Part shown: positions 24,000 through 37,427 of the stretch, one piece after another
Position numbering within the stretch: the first letter of the stretch is position 1
How the letters are laid out: the number at the start of each line of letters is the position of its first letter
Assembly: GCA_036023115.1 (NCBI GenBank)
Contig: JAYKKT010000079.1
Span: 16,269,501 to 16,333,500, forward strand
Length of the DNA: 64,000 nt
From: Brasenia schreberi
Taxonomy: Eukaryota; Streptophyta; Magnoliopsida; Nymphaeales; Cabombaceae
Direction of reading: 5' to 3'
The notes under the pieces: model-generated
Seen by the model: only the letters and a program-made list of their open reading frames with translations
Database searches by the model: none
Told to the model about the DNA's origin: nothing
Translations under genes and position numbers: made by a program

Positions 24000-26968
24000 T
24001 ACGTAATATTGAAATGTCTCTACACGAACCGCCGAGTGATTGGTTGGTGGATTGACTCTAAAGCGACTCAACATATCTCGAAAACCAAGAAAGGGGCAAT
24101 GGATCTAAATGAGTACAAATCAAGAGAACATCAGGTGTACATGTAAATAATACTTTCTCGGATGTTTTGCATACTGGGTCATTTAGAATTTTTGTACAAG
24201 GCACACCGGTTGTATTGTTTGATGTATTGATTGTGCCATCTATAAGGCACAATTTGGTTTCGGTCCTTGCCTTAATGAAGAAAGATTTTGAGGTCAGGTT
24301 TGTTCCTTATAAGGTGATTGTGGGGAAACATGACAGAGTATTTTTCTTTGGAGAATTTGATGTAGAACATAGACTGTTCAAATTGAAAGTTAATGAGAAT
24401 GAAAATTCTTCTGCTTATATTGTCCGTGCCTTTAATGTTGATGTAAATGTATGGCACAAACGCCTTGGTATATAAGTCTAGAAAAGTTGAAGAAATTATC
24501 CAACTTTGACTTACTGTCGAGATTTGAGGAAAATACTTTAAATAAGTGCGAAGCGTGTATATAAGAAAAAATGACAATGAAAGTTTTTCCCAAAGAAACA
24601 ACAAGGACAACAACCTTGTTGGAGGTCATTCACACGGATTTATGTGGACCCTTTAGAGTAAGTTAACATTGTGGAAATGTTTATTTTATAACCTTTATCG
24701 ATAATTACTTGAGATATACATATCTATATCTCCTAACATATAAATTTGAGGCACTTGAAGCCTTTAAAGAATATAAGTAAGAAGTTGAATATCAACTGAG
24801 GCATTCAATCAAAGTCTTAAGATCAGATAGAGGTACTGAATATACCTCTGTAGATTTTTTGAAATTCTGTAAAGACTTTGGTATTTTAAAGAAAAATATA
24901 ATGCCCAGTACATCTCAATAGAATGGTGTAACTGAAAGATATAAAATGAACTTACTGAATATGATAAGGTCATTGTTAATTGATGCGTCTCTACCAAGGA
25001 TATTTTGAGGAGAAGCAATAAGTACAACGGTATATATACTCAATAGAGTACCATGTAAGACTGTATTCACTACACCATATGAGATATGGTTTGGAAGAAA
25101 ACTCAACCTAAATCATCTTAGGAGGTGGGGATCTATTGCACATGTAAAGATCCTTGATCAGTCTAGAGATAAGCTACACAGTAGGTCATTGAGATGTATA
25201 TTCATCGGATATCCTAAAGGCTTAAAAGGATATCAGTTTTATTATAAGGACCACATACTGATAAAGAGTAGAGATGTTGAATTCTTAGAAGATACTAAAA
25301 ATGACATCTTGGAAAATAATGATGAGTATATTGACGATCTAGTAGACCTATATCAATTATCATTTGAACCTATAAAAGACCTTCCTGAAACAAAAGAAAC
25401 TTTAAGTGAACATAAAAAGCCTAGGGCCATACCGTCCTACTTAAAGGATTATCACACTTATCTTACAGAAGAAGTGTGTAATTCGGTGAATTTAGATGAG
25501 TTGACTAATAACATGATGTATCAGCAAACTATGAACTCATCGAAAGTAACAAACTGGGAGAAGCCATGGATGAAAAAATTGAATTCATTGAGAAAAACCA
25601 AATATGAAAATTGGCTTATTTGTCAAAAGGAAGAAAAGACATAGGCTATAAATGGGTATAAGGTCGGTGGTTGAATTAACAAGTTTAAAGCGAGATTGGT
25701 TGCAAAGAGTTTTTTGTAAAAAGAGGGGATAGATTATGTTGAGACATATTCTTTTATTATGAAATTTGCATCCATAAGGATAATCCTGACAATATTTACA
25801 TATTATGATTTAGACTTATATCAGTTAGATGTAAAGACAACCTTTCTAAACAGAGATTTAGATGAAATCATATACATGCAGCAGTTCGAAGGATAAATAG
25901 TTGAAGGCCAAGATGATAAAGTATATAGGTTGAGAAAATCCCTATATGGCCTGAAACAATCACCTCACTAATGGTATTTGACTTTTCAAAATGTCATTAT
26001 AGAATTTGGGTTTATGGCTAATGAGCTTGATCACTGTATATATGTTTGGAACAGTGGGAGCTAGTTTGTCATCTTATCGTTATATATAGATGACATATTG
26101 TTGACTGAGAATGACAATGAGATGATTGTCAAAACTAAGTCTTGGTTAAACTCAAGGTTCAAAATGAAGGATATGGGAGAAGCATCCTATTGGTATAAAA
26201 ATCTCTCGAGACAGAGAATCTAAACTCTTATGAGTAAGTCAGGAGAAATATATTGACTATATCATCAAGAATTTTAAAGTGGGTGAATGCAAATCTGCTA
26301 TTACACCCATTGTAAAAGGAGTCAAACTAAGTAAGGCCGATTGTCCCGGTGAAAGAGACGATAAGCTTAACATTCCTTATGCACAAACTGTGGGTAGCTT
26401 GATGTATGTTATGTTGTGTATAAGACCTGATATCAGCTTTGCTGCTGGTCTTATGAGCATATATCAAAGTAATCTTGGATGGTAGCATTGGATAGCTGTA
26501 AAAAAGAATTTAAGATATCTGAAAGGAACAAAAGACTTGAAACTGTGTTTTCAATCAGATAAACTGAAAGTGATAGGATACTTAGATGCTAATTTTGCTG
26601 GGAGTAAAGATGACAATAAATCAACCTCGCGACAAATATTCTTATTTGAAGGTGGTGTTGTTTTTTAGGCATGTAAGAAAGAGGGTTGTTTAGTATTACA
26701 TACACAATAAGTTGAGTATGTGACTTACTATATGGCTGCAATGAGTGTCGTCTGGATAAGCCACTTCATACGAGATTTGAAGCTGAAGATAACCGACGAG
26801 CTAGTTGTCATTTACTGTGACAACAATGCAATAATTACTCTTATCAAGAGTGTAGCTGACAACTCAAAGAGAAAGCATATAATGGTTAAATACCACTATG
26901 TTTATGAGAAAGGAAATATCCATCTCATACATGCCAACTCATTATATGTTGACAGATCCCTTGACTAA
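24000..26968 (+). pseudogene. copia-A pol remnant (PR, IN, RT, RNase H)
   Basis: The protease site reads WWIDSKATQHI near 24045, with Lys replacing the Gly of D-S-G. The pre-integrase part is at 24167-24475 (LFDVLIVPSIRHNLVSV, NVWHKRLGI). Integrase pieces run to about 25150 and include RSDRGTEY. Reverse transcriptase lies at about 25690-26210 (YQLDVKTTFLNRDLDE, RLRKSLYGLKQSP, YIDDILL). RNase H lies at 26279-26968 (GSLMYVMLCIRPDISFA, VVIYCDNNAIITLIKS). Numerous in-frame stops, for example near 25720, 25896 and 25969, show loss of function. Confidence 0.88.
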
Positions 26969-27167
26969 AGACATAACAGAGGATATTTTCTCAAAACATG
27001 TTACGAACATGGGTGTGAGATATGTTTGATTGTTGTATAGGTAAAAAACCATACAACGGGTGGTGGTTGCAATCACAATCATAAAATGACATTACTAGTA
27101 AAACCCCACAAAAGTGGGAGGAAAACCAATATGTCAATTCACTTGGCTCAAATGGCCAAGTGAGAGA

Positions 27168-27700
27168 TGTAAGGAAATATATGACCATTCTCGCCAACCC
27201 GAGCACAGAAACGGATGGACTAGCCATGCAACCATTATTTGTGGAAGGGATGCGGGAAAGGATGACTGTAATGACTATCAAAGGCCGAATGATTTTCTTA
27301 GCTTATCCATAACCGTCCGAATAAGGGACTCCAAGAAAGGAAAGCCTAGTAGGAAATTTGGGAGGAAAGAGGAGAGACACTACTCAATAAATAGAGAGCA
27401 ATGCATGAGAACGATATACCGAGAAATAGTGAAATACAAATAGAAACTGAGCATTTCTTCGAGGCAAAACATATTCAGAGGAAACCTGAAAAATATCTGA
27501 CACACATACCTTTTTGAAGATTCGTTGCTGCTGCATACTTGACCAGGAAGAACAGAGGATACCGAAGGGTCGACTGCAAGCCAGAACCGACAAGAGAGTC
27601 GACGGAATATCCCACAGTGGTTTTGTTCGGTTCCATCAGTTCCTTGAACAACCCTAGACACAACACATCCAAAACTAATAATGGGTGGTGATGAGGACAA
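27168..27700 (+). repeat. copia-A 3' LTR (right end approximate)
   Basis: It starts TGTAAGGAAATATATG after the purine tract and matches the 5' LTR for about 210 bp. It then continues past aataaata (possible TATA region) into sequence missing from the 5' copy. The 3' edge is a guess. Confidence 0.65.
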
Positions 27701-27756
27701 ATCCCACCTACCCCAAAGTTTAGTTTTATATGAAGGGATTGGAGAAGTGAGATGGG

Positions 27757-28012
27757 GCAAGGTGATGGGCAATGCCATAAGTATAGATTTTGGATTCATC
27801 AGCCTATAAATTATTATAAATTATGTTCAATTTGTTTAAATATATCATATTTTCTATGTGGTCACTTGATACTGCTGGTTGTGATGGGCAATGCCATTAG
27901 CTTATTATATGAAATATCGATATTTATTGTTGGTTGTGATGGGCAATGACTTTAGTTTATTATACGAAAATATCGATATTCACTGCTGGTTGTGATGGGC
28001 AATGCCATTAAT
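27757..28012. repeat. 55-bp minisatellite with palindromic core
   Basis: Units beginning ctgctggttgtgatgggcaa start at 27872, 27927 and 27983 (periods 55 and 56). Two of them end in the self-complementary core aatatcgatatt or a close form. A fourth, more degenerate gtgatgggcaatgccata lies at about 27758. The array lies just downstream of the copia-A 3' LTR. Confidence 0.85.
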
Positions 28013-28108
28013 CTAAAATAAAAGAAATATTACGAACCCAAACCCGTGTGATGCTCATCGAGGTCACCAAGGTCAACTAGAATCTCGGGTCAAGATGTTA
28101 GTAATGAA

Positions 28109-28125
28109 GGGGGGGGGGGGGGGGG
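28109..28125. repeat. Homopolymer G17
   Basis: Seventeen consecutive G residues on the plus strand. The length is prone to sequencing error. Confidence 0.9.
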
Positions 28126-28370
28126 AAGGTGGCAAGAAGCTGCAGCGACGCTGGTCGCTGCCGTCGACGGTGTGCCAAGACCGTGGACTCGATGAATGGA
28201 AAGAATAATACAAGAGAAAGAGTCCAAGCATAAAAAACACATCACGTGCCCACATCGCTGTTGACAACCAAGCCCATCCAAGTCGGCTTGCTCACACTCC
28301 GGGACAACTGAAGAGGTTACGGCCCTCAAAATGCTCCACAGAATTTTATGTGTCGCGTTTACACACACAC

Positions 28371-28371
<1 letters not shown>

Positions 28372-28450
<79 letters not shown>
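28372..28450. repeat. Compound (TA)n(GA)n microsatellite
   Basis: About 34 bp of TA repeat passes directly into about 45 bp of GA repeat, flanked on the left by (CA)n. Confidence 0.95.
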
Positions 28451-28451
<1 letters not shown>

Positions 28452-28832
28452 TGCTTAAAAGTATTTTAAGATCTTAGCGAACATTCATTTCGGCGCCTTG
28501 CAAGCATCGCCCGTTTAATCAACTAGTTAGAAAGAGAAAGAGAAAGAGAAATTGAAATTGAATCATTTAACACTACTCGTCCAAATAAAGAGAGAAACTG
28601 GATCCTAACACATTTACCCTCATGTCTACTTTTTAATTTTAAAAAGAAGAATGAAATAAGAGTGTTTTTTGAATCTTTATTTCTTTTAAAAAATAATTAT
28701 AATGTTTTGAATGATATTCATGTTTTTAAAAAATTATACACAAACACATATATATAAAGTAATGAGATTCTACTCACATTTGACATTGCCCATTCATATT
28801 CCTTATTTTTTCCATGGCGTGAGTCCTAACCC

Positions 28833-28877
<45 letters not shown>
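28833..28877. repeat. Compound (CT)n(AT)n microsatellite
   Basis: A CT run is followed at once by an AT run, the same compound architecture as at 34195 and 55735. Confidence 0.93.
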
Positions 28878-30631
28878 CTTTTTTATTCCTTGATTACAAT
28901 GAGAGGTAAGTATGCATGAATTGGATATGGAACTCATGAGTCAAAAGTCCCTTAGCCAGGTCACAACCTGCAACCTTTTAGTTACAATATTTTAGTTAAA
29001 GATTTTCGCGTGAACATCAATGTTGAATATATCCCGATATTTTCAGGTGAGGTACTTGCAAGGTCATTATGTGGGACGACGTGAGATAAGAAGGCAGAGC
29101 TCGGGTCCAGTGCCATTGCCATGAGCCTGGAATACATACATGGTCCAAAAGGGGGTGCGCCCAAAAGGCGAGCCACGGTTTGCTACCAGAAACAAAAAGC
29201 GCCAAAAGGTTAACGTGTTTGAAGAGTTTTCGTGTTAAGGGTGGACCCGAGGAAGCCACCCGTCACATTTGACCAGCAAACCGGAATTTTTGGGGCCCAT
29301 GATCGATCCATTTGGGCTGACATATGGACCCTCCTAGGAGCCTTAAATTTGAAACCGATATCCCCATAGGATATATGGATTTTAGAACAAGATCATGAGG
29401 ACTCTTTTTCAAAAGCTTCCAGGCCACGAATGTGTCGAGATTTCGTGTTGTGTTGATATTGGCATCCCTAATCTTAACCAATGCTGAGATAAAGCTAGGA
29501 TCCATATCACCTCGGTCGGGTTCGGGTGAGAAACCTTATAATCTAACAAGTTGCTAACCCAGGGTGAGTATCGGGCCAGATTTCCGGTGAGACGGCCGCT
29601 TCATGAATAGGTCCGGCCCTATAAACGGGCCAGGTTCATGCATCCAAACACATGGGATCTAGTTGCTTTCCGGGTTCAAGAGACCAAACAATATTTGACC
29701 AACCATTTGGTTTCCCACAGATGTAGTCCAATTAGAACGAAACTAAACACTTTTACGTCTCTGACTACACTCTTAAGATAAATTAAAACTGCAGCTTCCA
29801 AACTAACGTCATAATCACAAAAAATTGGATACTTTATAAAGTTCTGTTACCTTTAAAATGGGCTAAACAGTTTTTTTTTCTTAAAAAATATTTTATCAGA
29901 AAAACGCCAGAGTTGTCAATTGTCATTAACTTTAAGAATTTTAACCGGATTACAACATATACGATTCCTGTAGAGAGAGAGAGAGAGTCACACGAACCCG
30001 ACTACCCGGACCCAACCCGAATCTTAAAATATGCGATTCAAACAGATTTAATTTTAATATTGAAATTCCCAAGTGGAACTCCATGTTTCTAATTAAAATT
30101 CCTTGATGACATTTTGCCGTATCTTGTCACAAGTTTGAATTTTCGAAAGAAGTTACAAGTCAATTATAAGAGAAATATTTGACTATTAACACTATGTTTA
30201 CACTAGCTTTATTCTAGACGACGTTACTGATCGTAACCAAATCACGATACCTCCACTCTCTATTGCTTTCATGCGAAGACTATGGAAAAGATATATCGGC
30301 AAAACGGCTCCATAGAAGGATAAGATATAAGCATAAAGCTTTTGTTTTCTTCTGCAACACTAGTTTGACATTTTGGTTCGTGCAAAGAAACTCTACAAAA
30401 GAGTTCGATTTGGATACTAGGTGAATATCGATGGTAGAGGTGGCCAGTTAGGACCAGGCCTGGTGGCTCGCAATGGAACCAAACTGCCTCTTCCTCTGGA
30501 ACCAGTAGAAACCGGAACAGGAGCTGGAACTCAGGGCCTCCTTTGTATGGTTACAGCTCCACCTCCAAGAAAACCTAACTGAAACAAAATCTGTGGTTCC
30601 AAACCATATTTTGGTTGAATATCACATAAAT

Positions 30632-33600
30632 AAATATGTACGGATTCTTTGTTTCCACAAAGCCCTATCATATGCCATGTTAGCAGTTAACTCACAATAA
30701 GCTAGATCATTCTTTATTGTTTCTTTCCAACACTTTTGTTGTCATCCTCTACCTCTTTTAATACTTTCAAAATATAGTTTTTCATATCTTCTTAGAGGTT
30801 CTTCTTTTGATCTTCTTTCTATATGTTCAAACCACCTTAAACAATATTCTCTCATTTTATCCTCTATTAGTGCTACACATAATTTATTTCTAATAACCTC
30901 ATTATGTATACGGTCTTTTCTTGTATGACCACTCATCCATCTCAACATCTTCATTTCTGTCATAGATATCTTTTGTACATGTTGATGATTAACTGCCTAA
31001 CACTCACAACCATAAAACGTGTCAAGACTAATTATTGTTCTATAATATTTACCTTTTAACTTTAATGATATCTTCTTATCACAAAGAATAGTTGATGCTC
31101 CTCTCCGTTTTAACCAACCAACATTAATTCTATGCGTAACATCTCTATCAATTCTTCTATCACTTTGAAAAATTTATCCTAGGTATTTAAAACTTTCTTT
31201 TTGGGGGATGCAATGTGTGCCTATTTTAATTTCTATGTCCTCTGAAGTAATCAAATGATCAAACTTACATTGCATACATTGTGTCTTTGTTCTACTAAGT
31301 CGGAAGCCTTTACTTTCTAATGTTTCTCTCCATAGTTCCAATTTTTTATTAACTTTTTCCTTAGATTCCTCCATAATACAATGTCATATGCAAATAACAT
31401 ACACCAAGGTACTTCATCTTGAATATGGTTTGTTAACTCATCAATCACCATTATAAATAAGTATGAACTTAAAGTTGATCCTTGATGTAACCCAATATTA
31501 ACTTCAAAGAAATCTATCATTCCTTCATGAGTTCTCACACATGTTTTTCCACCATCGTACATATCTTTTATAAGGTTTATGTATGTCAATGAGATACCTC
31601 TTTTTTCCAAGGTTCTCCAAAGAACCTTCCTCGGTATCCTATCGTAAGCTTTTCTAAATCAATAAATATCATGTGAAGGTATTTCTTTTTTGCTATAAAA
31701 TGTTTCATAAGATGTCTCAAAAGATGAATCGCTTCAACAGTAGACCTGTGTCACATGAATCCAAATTGGTTCTATGTTGTACTCGATACTTGTCTTAACC
31801 TACGTTTGATAATTTTTCCCACAATTTCATATTATGGCTCATTAACTTGATACCCCGATAATTCGCACAATTCTGAATGCCTTTCTTGTTCTAATATATG
31901 GTTATAAGTGTACTCGCTCTCCATTCCTTAGACATCTTTTGGTTTTTCCATATTTTATTAAATAGTCTTCTGAGCCAAGTGATTCCTATTTCCCCTAGGA
32001 TTTTCCAAACTTCTATAGGAATATTGTCTGATCCTACCGATTTACCATCCTTCACATGTTTAAGAGCCACTTTGACTTCATTCTTTTGAATACGTCAGTA
32101 GAAATTGTGGTTTATATACTTTTTTGATTTAGCTAACCCTCCTAAGCTAATACTAATATCTTTATTTTCATTAAAAGGCTTATAAAAATAGCTTTTTCAT
32201 CTATTTCTTATATCATCATTTGCGACTAAATTTTTTCGTCCTTGTTTTTGATGCATTTAACATAATTAAGATCTTTAGTTTTCTTATCTCAAGCCCTACC
32301 TATCCTAAAAATATCTCTTTCACCCTCTTTTGAGTTGAATTTTTTTATATAAATTCTCCCAAATTTTAGCTTTTGCTTTATTGACAGTCTTTTTCACTTC
32401 CTTCTTTGCTTTCTTACAAGCCTATAAAGTTTCACTAGTTTTCTTAGTATAATGTAATTTGTAACATGCCCTCTTTCTCTTGATTTTATTTTTCACCACT
32501 TTACTCTACCACCAAGCTTTTTTTTTGTTGGTACACATCCCTTAGGTTCACCTAACACATTTTCACCGTATAACCATATTGTTTCATATATCACAAGGTG
32601 TACCAACATAATTCCAAGCATCTCCTTAAAGGACTTTCTGTTTAAATATATCTTCTTTCTCGCTTTTGAGGTTTAACCATTTAGTCCGAATAGCTCGATG
32701 CACTCTTTTCTTCTTTGTCCATTTTTTATTTGTAAATCATAACTAAAAGTCGATGTTGAGTAGTTAAGCTTTCTCTTGGAATTACCTTGCAATCTTAATA
32801 ACACGCTCTATCTTTTTTCTATAAATAAAGTAATCAATTTGTGTTTGTGATAAGTCACTCTTATAAATAATTAAATGTTCATATCATTTTTTGAAGATTG
32901 TATTGACTATAAAGAGATCAAATACCATAGCAAAATTTAAAATCTCCTTACCTTCCTCATTTATATCTCCAAAACCAAAGTTTCTATGAATACCTTGATA
33001 TCCTAATGCCTTTTTACCGACATGTCCATTTAAGTCTCCTCCTAAACAAATAATCTCCCTTTGTGGAATCTTTTGAATCACCTTATCTAACTCTTCACAA
33101 AAAGCTGTCTTTATACTATCTTCTAGTTCTACTTGGGGTGCGTAAGCACAAACTATATTCAAAACCTCTGATCCTAACACTAATTTCAACGTAATGATTC
33201 AGTCACATATTATTGTATGTCTACTACACTATCATTTTAATCTTTATTTATGATAATACCAACTCCGTTTAAGTCTTTTCTTTACTTAGTACCATAATTT
33301 AAAACCTGTATCCTCTATCTCCTTTGCTTTTTCTGCAACACATTTTATCTCTTATAAAATAGAATATGAATCTTTCTCCGAATCATAGTATCTACCACCT
33401 CCATTAGCTTAACAAACAATGTTTAGCCAATACAAATCTTATTATCTAGGACTAACTTCCTTCCCCCCGCATCCGTCTATATTGAAAATGCAAAGACACT
33501 CTCTGTAATTTATTCACTACATTCGGAGGCAATGTAGCGGGACTAACTTCTTTACTCACATTAGTTCATGATGTGTGAACCCTCTTTGCAATTGATTTAC

Positions 33601-33830
33601 TACATTCGGGCAAAAATGTAGTGACACTTGCTTACTTTTCACTACATTCGGGCTCTGCAGTGCATCACTTGGAGGGGACGACTTAAAGCAATGCTCATAA
33701 TTTGTGTAATATATGGTATAAAAATCATACAAAGTTTTACGCTAGTTGTGAGAAGCCTAACACAATCCTCCTCCTTTATCCGAGCTTAGGACCAGCTATG
33801 CAAAGGTGATCCCTTACATAGGCGGAGTTA
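30632..33830 (-). mobile_element. RTE-type LINE, nearly full length, decayed, minus orientation
   Basis: Read on the minus strand, the endonuclease part (33189-32884) contains IVCAYAPQVELEDS and GGDLNGHVG. The RT core (31610-31317) has YINLIKDMYDGGKTCVRTHE and GLHQGSTLS. The C-terminal part (31374-30742) has LSRTKTQCMQCKFDH and EMKMLRWMSGHTRKDRIHNE. Many stops separate these blocks. The 3' end stops within aaacaaagaatcc, before the usual tail. Upstream of the endonuclease, gatccgagct/cctcctcctttatcc-type sequence (33760-33810) may be the 5' UTR, so the upper boundary is approximate. Confidence 0.85.
32884..33189 (-). pseudogene. LINE apurinic endonuclease fragment
   Basis: 101 open codons carry the C-terminal half of an exonuclease/endonuclease/phosphatase-fold LINE endonuclease, with AYAPQVELEDS, ICLGGDLNGHVGKKALGY and NFAMVFDLFIVNTIFKK. 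These match the N-terminal remnant of the copy at 59305. The N-terminal catalytic residues lie in the degenerate DNA upstream. Confidence 0.8.
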
Positions 33831-34194
33831 TATACATACATATGTATGTACATAAATACAAGCACATATATACATAAAGATGCTAGTATATGATAGCAAA
33901 CTTAGGTGTTAACAAATCTAAATAAATCTCAAGAATCCATCACAAATTTAAATTTAAAACCAAAAGTTTTCATGTGAATAAAGTATACTAGTTTCTCTAT
34001 ATACATTTGATAGTATGCACCCTCAAACACAATTTTAAATTTCAAAATGACATTCTTGCACTGAAAGTTAAAGGGGTTGTAGGAAAAAGAAAGGTAAAGT
34101 GGAGCTTACTTTACCATTAAATCATCTTTAGAATGATATATTTCAAGTGCCCTTGAATTTATGTATTTTGTTTTTGTTGATGACAGAAGCATGG

Positions 34195-34249
<55 letters not shown>

Positions 34250-34866
34250 TGTATCATACTCACCATTGATGATACTCACTCATTGCACCATTAAAATTTT
34301 TAAGTCATGCTCATGCCACTATGTATATATATAGAAAGACTGATATATACTAAAAAATACAAACAAATATCAACCATCCATCTTTGGTGATGGATGATTG
34401 AGATTTGAATCTATAAAAGTAAAAAAGATGTATATTTTTTGTAGGTATAGATTTATTAGTACTTGAGAGGTCTAGCATATATACCAGTCTTTTGAGCTGG
34501 TTAAGCTCGTGGCATCCGTAAGGTAAATAACCAATAATTGCTTTTGAGCAGTACTTCAAATGGGACATCTCCATGCCCTTGCGAATCGGGTCCCCTGTGG
34601 GGTTGGATTGTTAGAACCTATGGTATACTCTACAATAATTTAGATTCCCGGATCCTCCCTCCTAAGTACCATGATGTGAAAGTAGGGACCATTGACTTCA
34701 TGAACTCAATTCACATGTTTGATCATGTCATCCGATTCACGCAAGAGACAGATTCCTTTAATCACGTAGGTTTAAGTCATTGCACAACTAAACACCTCTT
34801 TAAGATCTTTTCTTTTTACTTCTTTTGGTTATGGTTCTATAGAATCTAGAACTTGGATTGACAAAT
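33831..34866. other. Spacer between LINE and copia-C, no gene recognised
   Basis: AT-rich with a small palindrome (tacatacatatgtatgta near 33833) and the (CT)n(TA)n microsatellite at 34195-34245. The short frames at 34350 and 34538 on opposite strands have no domain. Confidence 0.4.
34195..34245. repeat. Compound (CT)n(TA)n microsatellite
   Basis: About 14 bp of CT followed by about 36 bp of TA. Confidence 0.93.
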
Positions 34867-36028
34867 TGATGAGAAAAACCATAAACATACATGTATAATA
34901 AAGAAATATGTAATAAATGTAAATATGCCTAATCATAAACACCAACCTCAGATCCAAAATAAGTTATAGTAAAGTCGTACGAAAAGTAAAAGTAAAAGCA
35001 AAATAAGAAACTTATCTATACGAGTCTCCCTTACGGACTTGCCCTAGAGAAATCATCGCCTCGCTATGAGTATGTACGAGTACCTCCACCTTTCTCAGAG
35101 GATAAAACACATACACACAACTCGAAGAACACATACCTCACTTTGAGTCGATCTCGAACAAGCTTTAGTCGGCTATGGTTGGGGAAGAGAGAGACTAACT
35201 ACGAGCACAGGGATTGGAGCAACACTATGTGTAGAGAGACGAAACTAGGAGAAGGGAAGAGAGAGAGTGAAAATTGTGTGTATAGAGAGGGCCTCTAATC
35301 ACATATTTATAGGGTATGTGTGTGGATCACAGATTTGATCCAAACGACGTATCATTTTAACCGCAATTGTCTCAAAGAAATTAGCGCTCCACTATGGCTA
35401 CGTACGAGTACTTCCACCTTCTTCCCATGATAAAACACACACACAACTTCAAGAGCACATACCTTGTTTTGAATCGGCCTCGTACACGCCTCAGTCGGTT
35501 GTGGTTGGGGCAGAGAGAGACTAACCAAGGGCATAGGGATTGGAACAACATCATGGGTAGAGAGACGTAACTAGGAAACGAGAAGAGAGAGTGAAAACTG
35601 TGTGTATAGGGAGGACCCCTAATCACCTATTTATAGGGTGCGCGTGTGCATAATGGATCTAATCCAAACAACATACCGTTTTAGCCGCAACTGTCTCGTC
35701 TTATTCGGAACCATCCCTGCTTACCACAAGCCCAAGCCTAAGCCTAGCTAGGCTCGACACACACGTATAGTATGGCATGTTCTTCTCAAACTCTTTGAAC
35801 TAAGTTTATAAGCTACCAAATATATATAAAACGACTCGTGGTTTTGTCACATTCTTCAATATGGGACTAAATTTTGTCTCTTCTTGGTCATCTTTTGCAA
35901 AAGTTTCTCATATGTTCATTTTTAAACTTTAAGACTTTCATATATATATATATATATATATTTATTGATTAAATATTTAAGGATACTAACATGAATTAAA
36001 TGTCATTAAATGTACATTCAATCCAATA
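34867..36028 (-). repeat. copia-C 3' LTR with internal duplication
   Basis: It is homologous to the 5' LTR at 39393-40239 but longer by one tandem unit of about 328 bp (see 35046-35700). A (TA)n run lies at 35938-35961. Confidence 0.8.
35046..35700. repeat. About 328-bp tandem duplication inside the copia-C 3' LTR
   Basis: 35046-35373 and 35374-35700 are two diverged copies. Shared landmarks are tacgagtac, taaaacaca, gttgtggttgggg-type strings, tagagagacg and accgcaa(t/c)tgtctc. The 5' LTR carries a single copy, so the duplication arose after insertion or the other LTR lost it. Confidence 0.8.
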
Positions 36029-37427
36029 ATCTCCCATAAAGTCCTAGTGTAAAAGTATCATCTTAACCCAACAATCATATTATGCTTTCAGTAATGGTAC
36101 ATTTCGATTTAAGCTATTACCTTAGTTATCCAATACGTCTTAAACCTGAACTATGGGTATAAATGTGTGTATTGATAACAATATAGAAAAAGGCTATGAC
36201 ATGATCTATAAGGATGATGCATTAATGACCATGCATCTATATCTTGTATCATAATTGACTTCAGGGAACAACCTAAATCCCCTATTGTGGCCAAACAATA
36301 TCAATCACTTAGTTGGGCATCTCGAAGGATGTATTACTAGTATCCTATCTTAGGATTCAATCCCATTTAAAGAACAATCTCTTGCTAAACTTACAGTCAT
36401 GATACTATAGGTTTATAAGGATAGACATATAGATACTAAAAGTATCACATAATACAAAGTGTCCTCATATTCACCAAACAACTTTTACTAGCACATTGAA
36501 TATACTTCGTGAGATCTTCACTCAATTAGGTTGGGTTGCCATCGCTTTTGAATAAATCATGGGTCTTAGTGTCATTCTCAACATTAATTTCTTAACTAAG
36601 GCTACTAATTGATCCTTAGTCAAAGGATCAATTGTGTATCTTTTGATTCAACAAATTCTACAACCATGACACCATTAGATACAAAAGTCATTAAGACTTC
36701 AGTTTGACTTAGATATTTCTCCATTGCTTTTTGTTGTACTTGGAACTACAGATCTTTGCAATTGTAGTCATGCTATCACAGTGTACTGAAATTGCAGGAA
36801 GCGACTTCTTTACCATAGATAAACTGGACATAAATCTCTTAAGTCATTCATCTTCCAATCTCGTCTCATTCAAAGTACATAATTCTGCCTCAAAGGTAAA
36901 ACAAACCAAAATAGTTTGTTTCTTTGATTTTCAGGTAACAACACCATCACCCACAAGAAACACATATTTAATCATTCCATTACTCCAGAATTCTTTGTTA
37001 TCCAACTAGCATCACTAAATCCTCTAAGAATCAAATGATGTTTACCGTAATGTAATCCAAGGGAAATCGTTCACTTCACAAAGCGAAACAATCTATGTAA
37101 AGCTTTCCAATAGATTTTATCTGGACAACTGGTAAAAACTTTTTCAATATAGTGAGACTGAGAGATTATTATACCATTAGTAGACTTTGTGATTTTAAGT
37201 CCTAAAATCACATCAACCACATCCATGTCATTTATCTAAAGCTTAATACATAAGAATGACTTACTCTCATTTACTATTCTCATATCGGAACTAAACAATA
37301 ATATATCATCTACGTATTGACAAATAATGATGAAAGCATTATTGATTGACTTTCAGTAGAGACACTTATCATAATCATTAGGAACGAAGCTAAAAGATGA
37401 TATCACATAATCAAACTTTTTATGTCA

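Larger units (their letters stand above)
22234..27700 (+). mobile_element. Ty1/copia retrotransposon copia-A, degenerate
   Basis: The order is partial 5' LTR (22234 to about 22450), gag (from 23163), nucleocapsid basic region, protease, integrase, reverse transcriptase, RNase H (to 26968), a purine tract (agtgagaga) and the 3' LTR starting TGTAAGG at 27168. The order protease-integrase-RT-RNase H defines Ty1/copia. Many stops and frameshifts make it inactive. It shares LTR and leader sequence with the element at 42.0-47.85 kb. The right end is not precisely defined and no flanking 5-bp duplication was found. Confidence 0.88.
28013..30631. other. Intergenic with microsatellites, no gene recognised
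   Basis: Contains a G17 run (28109-28125), (TA)n(GA)n (28372-28450) and (CT)n(AT)n (28833-28877). Overlapping frames near 28990-29505 have no domains. 30430-30620 is another ggaacc/ggttcc-rich patch. A stretch near 28905-28980 may be an old tRNA-like SINE relic. Confidence 0.4.
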
